Assembly: GCA_024449915.1 (NCBI GenBank)
Contig: JAMZAV010000009.1
Location: 744,001-808,000 of the forward strand
Reading direction: 5' to 3'
Origin: Sweltsa coloradensis
Taxonomy: Eukaryota > Arthropoda > Insecta > Plecoptera > Chloroperlidae
DNA length: 64,000 nt
Every line of letters begins with the position of its first letter. Positions within the stretch are counted from its first letter, which is position 1. The translations under genes and the position numbers were made by a program. The notes beneath the pieces were generated by a model. That model was not told the origin of the DNA and did not search any database. It worked only from the letters and a program-made list of their open reading frames with translations. Shown piece after piece: positions 12,007 to 24,120 of this stretch.

Positions 12007-13640
12007 GAGCGAGTTGTTAGGTCTAGAAATAAAACAGACAACGACGCAACTGCTAAAATAATACGCAACCTTTCACTAAGCGTTGGATGCTCACAGAAAG
12101 TTATGTAGCCTACATTGGTACCGACGCCCTCCCTCCCTGGAAACTTTCTCAGAAGCAAACGCGATGACGACATTCTTATACCACTTATAATGTCATAATG
12201 GGCGACCTTTGACATTGAATCTAACAATTTTAAACACTACTTCCACAACTCGCTGTGCTGTGAGTTCCTGTACATTCATGACAGGAATATTTACACTCTT
12301 TGCAACCGATAAAGTGACAAGCACGTTGGAGTAACTAAGTACCCACCATTTCTGTCTTATCATTACACTGCTAATTAAAGCAGAGTTCAGGCCAATTATT
12401 CATCTATACCCATGACAATGGCCACAACAAGTAACAGAGATGGTAATTTTCGTTAGATTTAACTTATATGTAGCTATATTTTTAATTATTATATTGCTTC
12501 AACATTTCCATCAGTTTTCAACTACCACAAATTAAAGTAGACATATGCACGTCCCCCAATCGTATTGCTGTTTAAAATTATCTTTCTTTCAAGTAAGTAT
12601 GACTATTCGTCATAAGGCTATACTTCGGTGCGACGATCAATGTTCAATAGAGAGAAACACATAAGTTTATGTAACAACACCTCCCGATCACAACTCAATA
12701 TAGACGTATGGGTGCTGTAAGACAGAGCGAGGTGGAACCATTGATCACACCCGGTCTGCTAACCTGACGGGCAGCGTAACACACGAGCCGGCCACGCAGA
12801 TACAGGAGGACGCGGCGCTTCGTGAAATATTCGGGGAACAAGCAAGGGCCGGGTTTTATGCGTCGTTATTTATCATGCATGTTGTTCAGCGGACAGAAAA
12901 AATACGCATTTATTATTGAAAAACACACATATAAGATAGGTCCACATAGGCCTATGAATTTTACTTTCTCTCTAGTTTCACTGTATACCGAGTGGTTACG
13001 TGAACAACCAGGCTAGGTAATTGTATCTTCCCTTGACGCGAACAATTATTCAACTATTGCCACGAAGTTACACTCAGAAGAGAATCCACACGGGTTTGAC
13101 GTCAATGAGCGTGTACAACCGCGTCTCGCAGTTGATCCTTCTAGGCTACATAGAATCTTCGTCGAGTTACGAATGTCAAACTGAATTCAAGACATGAATA
13201 ATCTAGATACGCTCACTCATGTGTTGGAAATGATCGCGGTGTAGAATCCAGCAGGGTATTGGTATCGCGCCAAGCGTCAACAGGTGTCACATCTAAGGAG
13301 CCACCCTCCTTAGTAATCTCGCTTCTCTCCGATCTAACGCCACCTACACAGCACGAGTCAACCTACAAGAATAACAAGCAGCCGAGAGGTGTGGATGCAC
13401 GGGAGTGTATTCACAGTATACAAGTTCGCTACCTAATTCGAGGAAAAGTGGAAGTAGCAAACAGTCGTGTTAGAGAAGAAATGAAAGTAATATTTAGAGT
13501 AAAGAGACAAAGAAAAAAGGCCGGGCGTAGCGTGCCAGAAAACACACAGTTGTCTTTTAAAAAAATGGTGGCCTATACTCGGCTCATATACCAAACTCTA
13601 TGATTCAAGTCGGCTTAATAAGAGGGTACATATGAATATC
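12007..13640. other. Non-coding sequence, nothing recognisable
   Basis: No convincing coding island. The plus-strand frame at 13259-13603 is the longest but is basic, low in hydrophobic residues, and has no recognisable domain. A tRNA-like stretch at about 12735-12800 may be a SINE head. Confidence 0.4.
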
Positions 13641-13655
13641 CATGTTGTAACCTGA

Positions 13656-13672
13656 ACCCGGCACCTCCACCA
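13656..13672 (-). repeat. Dispersed 17-mer motif, copy 2
   Basis: The minus strand reads TGGTGGAGGTGCCGGGT exactly. Flanks are unrelated to those of most other copies. Confidence 0.85.
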
Positions 13673-13894
13673 TCGTACAAAGTTCCACGTCAACTCATTA
13701 GAAAGTTTTATATAAGGTCGTAATAAACCACAAATACAGACGTCAACTATAACAACGGACACTGCGATTCCTTCTAAAGATAAATAAATACATTTTTGTA
13801 GGATGCCCGCTGTAGGGTATACACATCAGATTTAACCGGTATGACCCTCTTCAGGTGACGTACTAGGTATATTGCGGATAGGACAATTGTGAAG

Positions 13895-14065
13895 GGATGT
13901 CCGAGGGCTATTTAAGAGGACTCAATCCCTTGCATTCGCATCAACGACTGAGGAAAACCTCGGAAAAACAATCAGTCAGGATTGCCGGTCTCGACGGGAT
14001 TCGAGCCCGGAACCTCCCGTATCAGAGTCGCGCGCTTAACGCCCGAGCCAACACTGTCGGTAAGA
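13895..14065 (-). repeat. tRNA-derived SINE, family with GGCAATCCTGACTG
   Basis: The minus strand contains a B-box-like GGGCTCGAATCCCG next to CGGCAATCCTGACTG. The same combination occurs at 60945-61065. The rest shows only limited similarity, so the copies are old. Confidence 0.55.
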
Positions 14066-14157
14066 GCGCATACGGTTTAATGTACTCATGTTAGTCAAGT
14101 CATCTATGTGTGTGGAAAAACAACGGAAGTTTCCGCTGTTTCTCGGCTACATCACAG

Positions 14158-14174
14158 ACCCGGCACCTCCACCA
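14158..14174 (-). repeat. Dispersed 17-mer motif, copy 3
   Basis: The minus strand reads TGGTGGAGGTGCCGGGT exactly, preceded by a T-rich stretch. Confidence 0.85.
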
Positions 14175-14194
14175 AACACAAGATTGTGATAACT

Positions 14195-14308
14195 TTTATT
14201 ACTTAACGTCTCTATTAATGCACTAAGGCCATCAGAGACGATGAGCGTTGATAGACGACGATGAAGGACGATTACAAAATAACCATGCCTTATGCGGGAT
14301 TCGAAAAA
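14195..14308 (-). repeat. SINE copy (family with CATGCCTTATGCGGGATTC)
   Basis: It shares AAAATAACCATGCCTTATGC with 26262-26385 and a near match with 39281-39455, and also carries the CGTCTC...GAGACGATGAG core. It is cut off just after GCGGGATTCGAA, before the tRNA-like head preserved in the other two copies. Confidence 0.7.
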
Positions 14309-15007
14309 TATAATCACCTGAATTCCATGAATATTTGAATGCTTTATTTCCATTAAAATACGTAGGCCTAGTTTGTAGGTTATGTTTGCATACTTTAGAA
14401 TATGTTGAAAGCTTATCTTTAAACTTTTAGTAATTTGATATTCAATTCATAGGTCTACTAAAACAAAATTAACATAGACATATAATTTTTTAGTTATTAT
14501 GTTCAAGTTATGAGTGTAGGAAGTATTGCTGTATATTTTCTTCGTTGCTCAGGGCAACCAGTTGCGTGACGTCGCCACTAATTGTGTCTATTGGATCGGT
14601 TACTTTACTGTGAACGCGCAACCTACATTCTCTAATAAATCGAGTTATGTTATTGAAACTTATATATAAAGGAGGTCGATATAAATACAACTGCACAATA
14701 TAAATAAGATTCCAAGTCAACTCAATGAGTAGGTTGGTTGCCCAAGTCAATTGAATGGAAATTTAATCTTCGCCATACAGAAATATTTTAGAAAACCTCT
14801 AGAGTTCAGTTGGAAGATGTTATGTTTGTCAGGAGTAATACTTGTCTATATACGACATGTGGTCCAGCTGAGATGGTAACATTGATCAGGGTTGGGTGGC
14901 TCCCTAGGGTGCGGTATAGTAACTCTCTTAACTCTCGCGACATCCCCGGGGAAGGGGGGGGGGATGATAGCTGTGTCAAGATCATATGTATCTCGAGGGT
15001 GGTTTAA

Positions 15008-15632
15008 GGCTATTCGACCGCGTTTTTCTATTTTCCAAAATATGCTACCAAGTCAAAATATAGTGAATGGCTTTGAAACCTGGCTATTTTAGAAAATCAA
15101 AAATATTTTTTTCAAATTTTTCTGATCCGGTACACGGCCAATATAGCCACCTCAAAATAATTTCAACTTCAATTCGCCAAGGCACACCATTCAACGTAGG
15201 GTGTTGTGTTTTTGTGACATTAATTTTCAACTGTTTTTCTATGGACTGACTGAGAGAAAAAAGATTTATTTTAACAATTGTCTTTCCTGCGAATTTTTTA
15301 GTTTGGCGGTATTTTTTACCGATTTGTACCGCCAAACGAAAAAAATTCGCAGGAAAGACAATTGTTAAAATAAATCTTTTTTCTCTCAGTCAGTCCATAG
15401 AAAAACAGTTGCAAATTAATGTCACAAAAACACAACACCCTACGTTGAATGGTGTGCCTTGGCGAATAGATGTTGGAAATTATTTTGAGATGGCTATATT
15501 GGCCGTGTACCGGATCAAAAAAATTTGAAAAAAATATTTTTGATTTTCTAAAATAGCCAGGTTTGAAAGCCATTAATAATGTTTTGACTTCGAAGCATAT
15601 TTTGGAAAATAGAAAAACGCGGTAGAATAGCC
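15008..15632. mobile_element. 625-bp foldback element flanked by TTAA
   Basis: Two arms of about 310 bp are near-perfect reverse complements meeting around 15302-15340, where GTTTGGCGGTA and TACCGCCAAAC form the innermost stem. The outer ends are GGCTATTC and GAATAGCC, each bordered by TTAA (15004-15007 and 15633-15636). TTAA duplication is the hallmark of piggyBac-type transposition (family knowledge), although TTAA is itself palindromic and could be part of the stem. No protein is encoded. The open frames on both strands are mirror translations of the same arms. Confidence 0.8.
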
Positions 15633-15639
15633 TTAAGAG

Positions 15640-17480
15640 CACTCACTAGACATTCTAAGAAACTGGGTCGCGTTTCTCAATTCCCACATGGATTATGACA
15701 ATTAGTTTATTTTATGACAGATCAATGAAGTTGTAGGTTGTAGATTTTTTAAGCTCCTCAAATGAAATCTAAAACAAAAAAGTCTTCCGAAATAATAAAC
15801 AGGAATTTCTGGAGTATTTTTTGTGGCAGATGTTTAGTTATTTAGGTTTTCATGTGAAGCCGTTGGAAAAGATCTTTGATTGATATATGTTACAACATAA
15901 ACACATTAATCATTAATTGTTAAGTGAAATAGGGAACTCCAACAAACAAAACGCGCCATGCGTACGCCTCGAGTCCCATTGAATGTCTACTGAATACTCA
16001 CTTGAAGAAACATTGACCAGTGGACTAAACCGCCGTGCAAGTTGCAAGCACTCGACAATCACGAGCAGTCGTTCCTTGAACGTAGTTGCTGAAGTGAAGG
16101 GGTTATAGTTCGTACTGTACACATCGCTTCCTATGTACCGCGTTAGAGTAATGCTAATAATGCGGACTTTGACAGCTAGGCCCCAATAGACTAGTAACAC
16201 GTTTACTCACCTACGTTTCGGAGTTTCTTGGAAAGTCTGCCGAATCTTCTCGAACGCTATGTGAAATCGAAAAAGTGATTTCTAGGTCCCAAGTGGTTTC
16301 GTTAGAAATGTTCTACGTATTAACTTAGATTTAAATATGATGAGTACGGCTTTTAGGTCCAATATTAATTAATTATATTTATTATATAATTAAAGCCTGT
16401 ATTGCGGTTTAGTTAATACGGAACTCGTTAAGACTTGAGGTAATTTTGCGTGGATTTAATGTTGGCGGTAGTCCTTCTAAAGAAGGCAGCTAATATTGCG
16501 CACTTAGTACCAGCTAATCGGCTTATTGCCTTGCCTTACAAAGGATAGTTCAATATTCCAGGTAATAAAGTCGCCCCTCCATCCCACCATTAGGCTCATA
16601 CATATGCGAGAGACACACTTTGCAAAGAAGAAGCAATCTATTAATAATTTATATGCAGCGTGTTTCGTTCTCTTCCTCGAGCAGGAATCGATTCTTGAAT
16701 CTCGACTTGGATTCACACACGAAGGAACCTGCGTAAGAGTGTTTTCCTAGCGAATGTTCTTGTGAGTCGAAGTTATTTATGCTGTATAATCTTGTATCAA
16801 CACGAAGAGATGCGAGGTTCGTATCGAGTGTGCGGCGATACGTGTTATAACCTCGTCGAGCAACACATGTCCATCTGCACAAGACGCGAGACGCGCGTAT
16901 TCTTGCACGCAAGACTTACGTGGGAGCATCAATGTCTCAAGATATAAGGAGAGACAGATCAGTCCCTCTAGCTTGTACGGGAATCGGAGCGAAAGCGCAT
17001 AGAGAGGGCCCGTCCGCCTTAGCAGGTTGGAAAAAGTCAACAAAAATCAAACAACAAAACGCTAACTATCATCACATCACACTACAGGACAGATGTGTGT
17101 CACCTTACAAACTGTGCCTTGGCATAAGAGCGCACGTGATTTCAAAACACTTTGTTATGAGCAATACATGCATCAAAATATGTATAGCACTAAGTAATGC
17201 ACAGCATCCTAGTTTAATTTTGGCCAAATCTGTGAGAAAAGTGCAATTACATAATAAATAAATTAGTAGATAAATAACACAGCCTTCCATTCAGGCATAA
17301 ACTACCTAACACAATTTGACCCAACCTAAAATTATTACTATACATACTGCTAACGGGTGAATGACATCACACACACTTTCCTTGCCCTGCAGTAGATAGG
17401 GGGGTCGTGACCGAGCATGGGATGGATGTCGTCTGGTCGTCACTCCAGCACGGAATGCAAATAAAGTCTGGCGTGTTTCA
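15640..17480. other. Non-coding sequence, nothing recognisable
   Basis: Several short frames on both strands (for example 16649-17043 minus, 16920-17261 plus) overlap each other. None shows domain motifs, and none has an obvious splice-bounded GC-rich island. A tRNA-like element cannot be excluded near 16800-16900. Confidence 0.4.
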
Positions 17481-17496
17481 CAAATACAAGATACAA

Positions 17497-17521
17497 AACA
17501 CTGGCATGAAATGCCAGTGTT
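17497..17521. repeat. Short perfect hairpin
   Basis: AACACTGGCAT and ATGCCAGTGTT (11-bp arms) are separated by GAA. The role is unknown. Confidence 0.7.
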
Positions 17522-17970
17522 GAGAATGTGAGAGAAATGAGACTTGTGAGTGTGGGTCCGAGAAACATAGTGACAAAACAAGCAGGACTCACAATAGTTG
17601 ATTGGCCAGGCCCTCGAACAATGAACGTTTCACATACACTCTGACTTGTGGAAATATACACAACAGCCAAGGCGTAAGCAGAGAAAGTTAGAAGTATACT
17701 TAGTAAACCGTTTAACTTATCTTGGAAATTAAATTCGTTAATTAAACAATTCATTAATTCCACAGCTCCCACGGGTGCGCGCAATAAGTTAGCTCATGTT
17801 CCCGCATTAGCTGCAGTCGAAATAGCGTCAGATGTTATAAATCATAGAATTTCCGCTGCGCTAGCAAGTTTAAATGTCAGTCACAGGTTACAGTCTGGTG
17901 ACTTTGCCCATTGTTCCAGTAACTCGGTCTGGGACTGAGCGGGGCTCGAACTCACGGAACTTCTTCGGTT

Positions 17971-18109
17971 GGGGGGTCCAAAATAAAATCGTTATTTTTT
18001 ATGTTTTATTAACAAAAAAAATACAGAATCTTTAACGTTTCTATTTTTTGTGAAACTCCTTTTCGGTTGAAAGTCCTTTATATAAGTGACAATTTTATTT
18101 TGACCCCCG
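17971..18109. mobile_element. Small MITE-like element of about 140 bp
   Basis: Inverted termini are about 20 bp: GGGGTCCAAAATAAAATCG on the left, the reverse complement of ATTTTATTTTGACCCCC on the right. The interior is AT-rich without ORFs. Flanks both contain GAACTCACG, so it may sit between two copies of a SINE-like repeat or within one. Confidence 0.5.
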
Positions 18110-18510
18110 CACACACAACCGAATAGGTTCCGAACTCACGACCTTCTAGATCATTCTTTCAATTAGAAGGGTGTTTTATTTCTTGAGACCAGCAAGGAAA
18201 CTCGCACATTCTTGACAGGTACACAATACAGGAAGTTGATCGGGTTCTAGGTCGGGGGGACAAATGTAGACATTCACATCAAATCAAATCTCTCTCCTAA
18301 ACAGCTTAAATCCCGCTAACCCTGGAGGATGAAGCCACACGTCGTTAAGCTAAATCCAAGTTAATAGCTTGTTCGTGGCTAAACACCCAAGATCAAACAG
18401 AAATTAACACCGTTTATTCATAAACCACTAATCATGTTTTGACAAATATGATAGGTACACTATCAGCCACAACGTTATGACAGCTCGCAACGTTTACAAT
18501 ACCACGGTGA

Positions 18511-21120
18511 ACTGCGGTGTTTAGCATACCACAAATAAACTACGAGACTCTGGAAACACTCGCAAGCACAAACCCTCGATGTTGGCCTGAACTGCGGTGG
18601 TTTTTGCATACCACAAATAAACTACGAGACTCTGGAAACACTCGCAAGCACCAAACCTCGATGTTGTCCTGAACTGCGGTGTTTAGCATACCACAAATAA
18701 ACTACGAGACTCTGGGGAAAAACTCGCGAGCACAAACCCTCGATGTTGTCCTGAACTGCGGTGTTTAGCAAACCCCAAATAAACTACGAGACTCTGGAAA
18801 CACTCGCAAGCACAAACCCCCGATGTGTCCTGAACTCGGTGTTTAGCATACCACAATAAACTACGAGACTCTGGAAACACTCGCAAGCACAACCCTCGAT
18901 GTTGTCCTGAAAATGCGGTGTTTAGCATACCACAAATAAACTACGAGACTCTGGAAACACTCGCAAGCACAAACCCTCGATGTTGTCCTGAAACTGCGGT
19001 GTTTAGCATACCACAAATAAACTACGAGACTCTGGAAACACTCGCCCAAACACAAACCCTCGATGTTGTCCTGAACTGCGGTGTTTAGCATACCACAAAA
19101 AATACGAGACTCTGGAAAACATCGCAAGCACAAACCCTCGATGTTGTCCTGAACTGGGGTTTAGCATCACAAATAAATACGAGACTCTGGAAACACTCGC
19201 AAGCAAAACCCTCGATGTTGTCCTGAACTGCGGTGTTTAGCATACCACAAAAAACTACGAGACTCTGGAAACACTCGCAAGCACAAACCCCGATGTTTTT
19301 CCTGAACTGCGGTGTTTAGCATACCACAAATAAACTACGAGACTCTGGAAACACTCGCAAGCACAAACCCTCGATGTTGTCCTGAACTGCGGTGTTTAGC
19401 ATACCACAAATAAACTACGAGACTCTGGAAACACTCGCAAGCACAAACCTCGATGTTGTCTGAACTGCGGTGTTTAGCATACCACAAATAAACTACGAGA
19501 TCTGGAAACACTCGCAAGCACAAACCCTCGATGTTGTCCTGAAAATGCGGTGTTTAGCATACCACAAATAAACTACGAGACTCTGGAAAACACTCGCAAG
19601 CACAAACCCTCGATGTGTCCTGAACTGCGGTTGTTTAGCATACCACAATAAACTACGAGACTCTGGAAACACTCGCAAGCACAAACCCTCGATGTTGTCC
19701 TGAACTGCGGTGTTTAGCATACCACAAATAAACTTCGAGACTCTGGAAACACTCGCAAGCACAAACCCTCCTGTTGTCCTGAACGCGGTGTTTAGCATAC
19801 CACAAATAAACTACGAGACTCTGGAAACACTCGCAAGCACAAAACCCTCGATGTTGTCCTGAACTGCGGTGTTTAGCATCCCACAAATAAACTACGAGAC
19901 TCTGGAAACACTCGCAAGCACAAACCCTGGAGTTGTCCTGAACTGCGGTGTTAGCATACCACACATAAACTACGATACTTGGAAACACTCGCAAGCACAA
20001 ACCCTCGATGTTGTCCTGAACTGCGGTGTTTAAACATACCCCCAAATAAACTACGAGACTCTGGAAACACTCGCAAGCACAAACCCTCGATGTTGTCCTG
20101 AACTGCGGTGTTTAGCATACCACAAATAAACTACGAGACTCTGGAAACACTCGCAAGCACAAACCCTCGATGTTTTCCTGAACTGCGGGTTTAGCATACC
20201 ACAAATAAACTACGAGACTCTGGGAAACACTCGTGAGCACAAAACCTCGATGTTGTCCTACTGCGGTTTTAGCATCCACATAACTACGAGACTCTGGAAA
20301 CATGCAAGCACAAACCTCGATGTTGTCCTGAACTGCGGTGTTTAGCATACCACAAAATAAACTACGAGATTGGAAAACTGCAAGCACAAACCCTCGATGT
20401 TGTCCTGAACTGCGGTGTTTAGCATACCACAAATAAAAATACGAGACTCTGGAAAAAACTCGCAAGCACAAACCCTCGATGTTGTCCTTTAACTGCGGTG
20501 TTTAGCATACCAAAAATAAAATACGAGACTCTGGGAAAAAACTCGCAAGCACAAACCCCCGATGTTGTCCTGAACTGCGGTGTTTAGCATACCACAAATA
20601 AACTACGATACTCTGGAAACACTCGCAAGCACAAACCCTCGATGTTGTCCTGAACTCGGTGTTAGCATACCCCCAAAATAAACTACGAGACTTGGAAACA
20701 CTCGCAAGCCAAACCCTCGATGTTGTCCTGAACTGCGGTGTTAGCATACCACACATAAACTACGAGACTCTGGAAACACTCGCAAGCACAAACCCTCGAT
20801 GTTGTCCTGAACTGCGGTGTTTTGCATACCACAAATAAACTACGAGACTCTGGAAACACTCGCAAGCACAAACCCTCGATGTTGTCCTGAACTGCGGTGT
20901 TTGCATACCACAAAACTCGAGACTCTGGAAACCCGCAAGCACAAACCCTCGTGTGTCCGAACGCGGTGTTTAGCATACCACAAATAAACTACGAGGGCTC
21001 TGGAAACACTCGTAAGCACAAACCCTGGATGTTGTCCCCGAAGCTGTTTTGGAACAAAAATAAACCCCGGTCGGACCCCTCGCAAGCAACAAACCTCGAT
21101 GGGACTGATTGAGCATCCCC
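18511..21120. repeat. 80-bp satellite array, about 31 copies
   Basis: The unit begins CTGCGGTGTTTAGCATACCA and ends CCTCGATGTTGTCCTGAA. It repeats head to tail from 18511 to about 21041, with one more decayed unit to about 21120. Most copies differ by single-base indels in homopolymers, sometimes by deletions of 5-20 bases. Because 80 is not a multiple of three, all three minus-strand frames cycle through the same translations and give overlapping ORFs with repeated FQSLVVYLWYAKHR-like segments. These are not genes. The high indel rate may be real divergence or uncorrected long-read error. Confidence 0.95.
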
Positions 21121-22686
21121 AGAGATTTAAAACCACGAACGGAAACATACCAGCCAACTTGCTCGGCCTTTTCATTAATCGCCAGCTATTTAAAAAACAT
21201 TCAAAGGGGGGAAAAAATTGGGAAACACTGAGTTTTGCAATTGGATTTTATGAGAAATTGTGATTCCAAACGAACAGAATATTTTGACTTACTCGAAGCA
21301 CTTTTGGGACTAATTAGAATAGGCAGAACCAACCTCTGTTCCTTTCGTAAATAAAAAACAATCAACGTTCTAATAAAACGCAAGGGAAAAATAATTTGAA
21401 ACAAGCTTAGCATTTCAGCCAACTAATTATGAAAAGCGTTCGTGAAAGAAGGTTCCGGAAATTCCCGAAACCAGAAGGATATTATTTCTTACCGAGCCTT
21501 TCGTAGACTTTAATTTAGAATATCCAGAGCCCAGAAAACCAAAAAAACCTCCCGGCGGCGTAAAAAACAAAACCCAACAGTTTCTTTTAAGCTCTTGGGA
21601 AAATAATTTTTGTGAAAAATCACAAACCCAAAATTCCACAAAACAAATAAGTTCGAAAAGCAGCCTCCCGTTTTTAAAGGACGCCAAAGGGTTCTCCTAA
21701 AATCAGACGTTATTAAAAAAAGTTTTTGCAGCTTTACTTACTTTGAAACATTAACGCGAAAATGCCCAAGGAAAAAACCTGAACTTGGGAACAACCCTTG
21801 GGCCACCAGGGGCTAAAGGGAAAAGTGCAAAACCCGCATTTGGCCTTTTGCCCCCTTTAATTACATATTGTTTTTGGGAAAAAATAAAACATCGAAACCT
21901 TTAAAAAGTGATAAATACACTTAATTCGTTAAAGAGTTCCTTCCCTTTTGCCTAAAAGGTAAAGGATTGCACAAGGTTAAAATTTTACAAAAAACATAAA
22001 CATTAAAATTGTTTTAAAAGTTCTTAATCAAACTTTTTTAAACATTTGCCCCCAAGGGGGGCTACAAAGATTAAAGCACCCTGTGGGGAGTGCTCTCACA
22101 ACACCCGTGTTGACCCGGCTCGGGGCGGCGTCCGAAGAAATCGACACTCACACAACTTGCCTTTTTTCCATTTATTCACCATTGTCCTTTGGAACCCATA
22201 GTAAGGGCCCGTTCCAACCCTTGGTTATGTTTTAGTTTCGATTTTCTGAAATTAAATTGGGATTTGTTCCGGTTCTTTTGCGCCCTTTATGGGAACATCA
22301 ACGTTTTAATGGCCCCGATATTTTCACACCAAATTTCGTAAACCACCTTTTCATTGAAAAATTTTGTTAAAAATTTTTTCATCACTTTTTGGTGGGGCTT
22401 TTTCCTTTTTGTTTCCCGCCACACTTTGCTACCCCTCCCATTACCCCACCCCACTGTTATCGCTTCATTTAATCTTGGAACCTCGGTTGCGGCGGGTTTT
22501 CCGCAGCTTTTCCTTTTTTGCCCGGGTTTTTTTCAATGGGGGCCTTTTGCATTCATCTAAACCAGTTCCCTTTTCCCTTTGGAAACCCACTCCGTTCCCC
22601 TGTCAGTTAACGGCCCTTATTTCTTCATGCCCAGGATCCCCTTTCCCTTTTTCTCTTGAACAGGGGGCCCCGGTCCTCAGGGGTCT

Positions 22687-22736
<50 letters not shown>

Positions 22737-22740
22737 CAAT
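21121..22740. other. Homopolymer-inflated, probably low-quality sequence
   Basis: This stretch is unlike the rest of the window: runs such as AAAA, CCCC, GGGG and TTTT of 3-6 bases occur every few positions, ending in an almost pure C run at about 22687-22735. No repeat, exon or ORF can be trusted here. The Pro-rich plus-strand and Gly-rich minus-strand frames across the C run are artefacts. It lies between a noisy satellite and a LINE fragment, where assembly or gap filling could fail. Confidence 0.6.
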
Positions 22741-23995
22741 TTTTTTTTCTCCTTTTATCGTAACTTCTTTCCCGCAAACATTTTTTTTCCGTTTTACCCA
22801 CCCCATTTCTGGCCCCCGGGGTTTTGTTTTCCTTCTGGGGCGCTTGGCGCCTCTATCTATCATTGATACAGCTATCTTCTGTCGGCATCTCGCTCGCACT
22901 AGAAAGTGGTCCGAGTCCACAACTGCGCCTCGGTAACTCCGCACATCCATAATATCGTATCCGTGCCTACTGTCGATGAGTATATGGTCAATCTGGTTCT
23001 GCGTCACCCCATCTGGAAACGCCATGGCCTTGTGTACGTTCTTGTTTTGAAATTTGGTGCTACTGACCGTCATTCTCTTGCTTATGGCACACTCCACCCA
23101 CCGCACCCCATTGTCATTGGATTCTACATGCAGGCTCTCAGCCCCTATGGTCGGTCTGAAGATCGCCTTTCTGCCAACCTTTGCGTTCATGTCTCCGAGG
23201 ACGATCCTAATATCGTGTTTCGGTGCACCATCGTACGCTCTCTCCAACTCCTCATAAAAACGCTCCTTTACTTCATCGTTGGCATCTACTTTGGGGGCAT
23301 GAGCATTGATGAAGGTTGTTAAAGAACTTTGCTCTCAGTCGTATTGTGCAAAGTCTCTCGTTCATCGCCTTGAAACCAATTATTGCGCTTTCGTACTGTC
23401 TCACTACTGCGAATCCCGTGCCAAATGTGTTTCTAGTGGACCACTGTAGAAGATGGTGTACAGTTTCTGCCAAAACACGTCCGTCCCTTTCCATCTTACT
23501 CCTGAAGAGCTGCGATTTTCACCTTGTATTTGTCCAGCTCTCCCACCAGGCTTGCAAGGGCTCCTGCCCTATACAGGCTCAGCAGTCAGCACATTCCACG
23601 TCCCCATCCAAAACTCGTGTCCATTTTCTCGCTTACTTTAACTTTTACTTTGATCTGTCCAGCTTATGATTTGTAGTATTTCTGGTTTCGTAACCGTTTT
23701 TTTTTTTTTCCGGGAGTGGAGTGGTTAACCCCACGTCTAACCTGATGGGGGCTGCCCCTTACAGGTCGCAGGATAACTGCCTATTTCTGTTAGTGTGGGT
23801 TCCTTAGCCCTTGAGGATCCCTCCCCTCCCGCAGGGCAGCGGGGTGGACTGACGTCCGTCTGGCTTCTCCCCTTTGACCTGTCCGGCTATAGGATGGCCC
23901 TACCAGAAACATACACTTCCGCCGGCATAGCTTTCAGGATCAACGAAGCACACAAACCTACCAACCACGCTAAGGTCTCAATCCCTGAGGTGGGC
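22740..23995 (-). pseudogene. RTE-like non-LTR retrotransposon fragment (5' UTR and endonuclease)
   Basis: On the minus strand the apurinic-endonuclease (exonuclease-endonuclease-phosphatase) domain of a retroelement ORF is readable in pieces. About 23494-23273 gives GTGFAVV and IIGFKAMNERLCTIRLRAKF. About 23247-22850 gives the LGDMNAK motif, IDHILID and a final SDHFLVRA motif with the catalytic SDH. These are familiar from RTE-type ORFs often misannotated as craniofacial development protein 2-like (family knowledge). The frame shifts near 23280 and near 23500, and there are stops upstream, so it is dead. Bases about 23690-23995 look like the 5' UTR, including an A-tract before the ORF. The reverse transcriptase is missing; homology ends at the poly-C region. 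Confidence 0.85.
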
Positions 23996-24107
23996 GTCGT
24001 GACTAGAAACATATTCAAAATGTTCATTAATTCTCTCCGAATAAGTATGCTTGCAGCCAAACTACTTGTCAACCACCGAGCATGTCCCATCTATTGACAG
24101 CACCGTG

Positions 24108-24120
24108 TGTTATGTTCCAG
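24108..24120 (+). promoter_or_regulatory. Splice acceptor of the GPCR exon
   Basis: A pyrimidine-containing stretch ending TTCCAG directly precedes the conserved TM7 coding sequence. Upstream in-frame ATGs (for example 24082) lie in the intron and should not be used as starts. Confidence 0.75.

Noticed and set aside
13259..13603. 114-codon plus-strand ORF
   Set aside because: Composition is unremarkable and no motif is seen; expected at this frequency in 64 kb.
18683..21175. Chain of minus-strand ORFs with repeated FQSLVVYLWYAKHR segments
   Set aside because: They are translations of the 80-bp satellite in all three frames, broken by indels. There is no start, stop or composition consistent with a protein.
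22364..22936. Proline-rich plus-strand ORF (190 codons) and its glycine-rich minus counterpart
   Set aside because: The repeat residues come from the poly-C tract in the low-quality block. The minus strand is real only where it reads as retroelement endonuclease (above about 22850).
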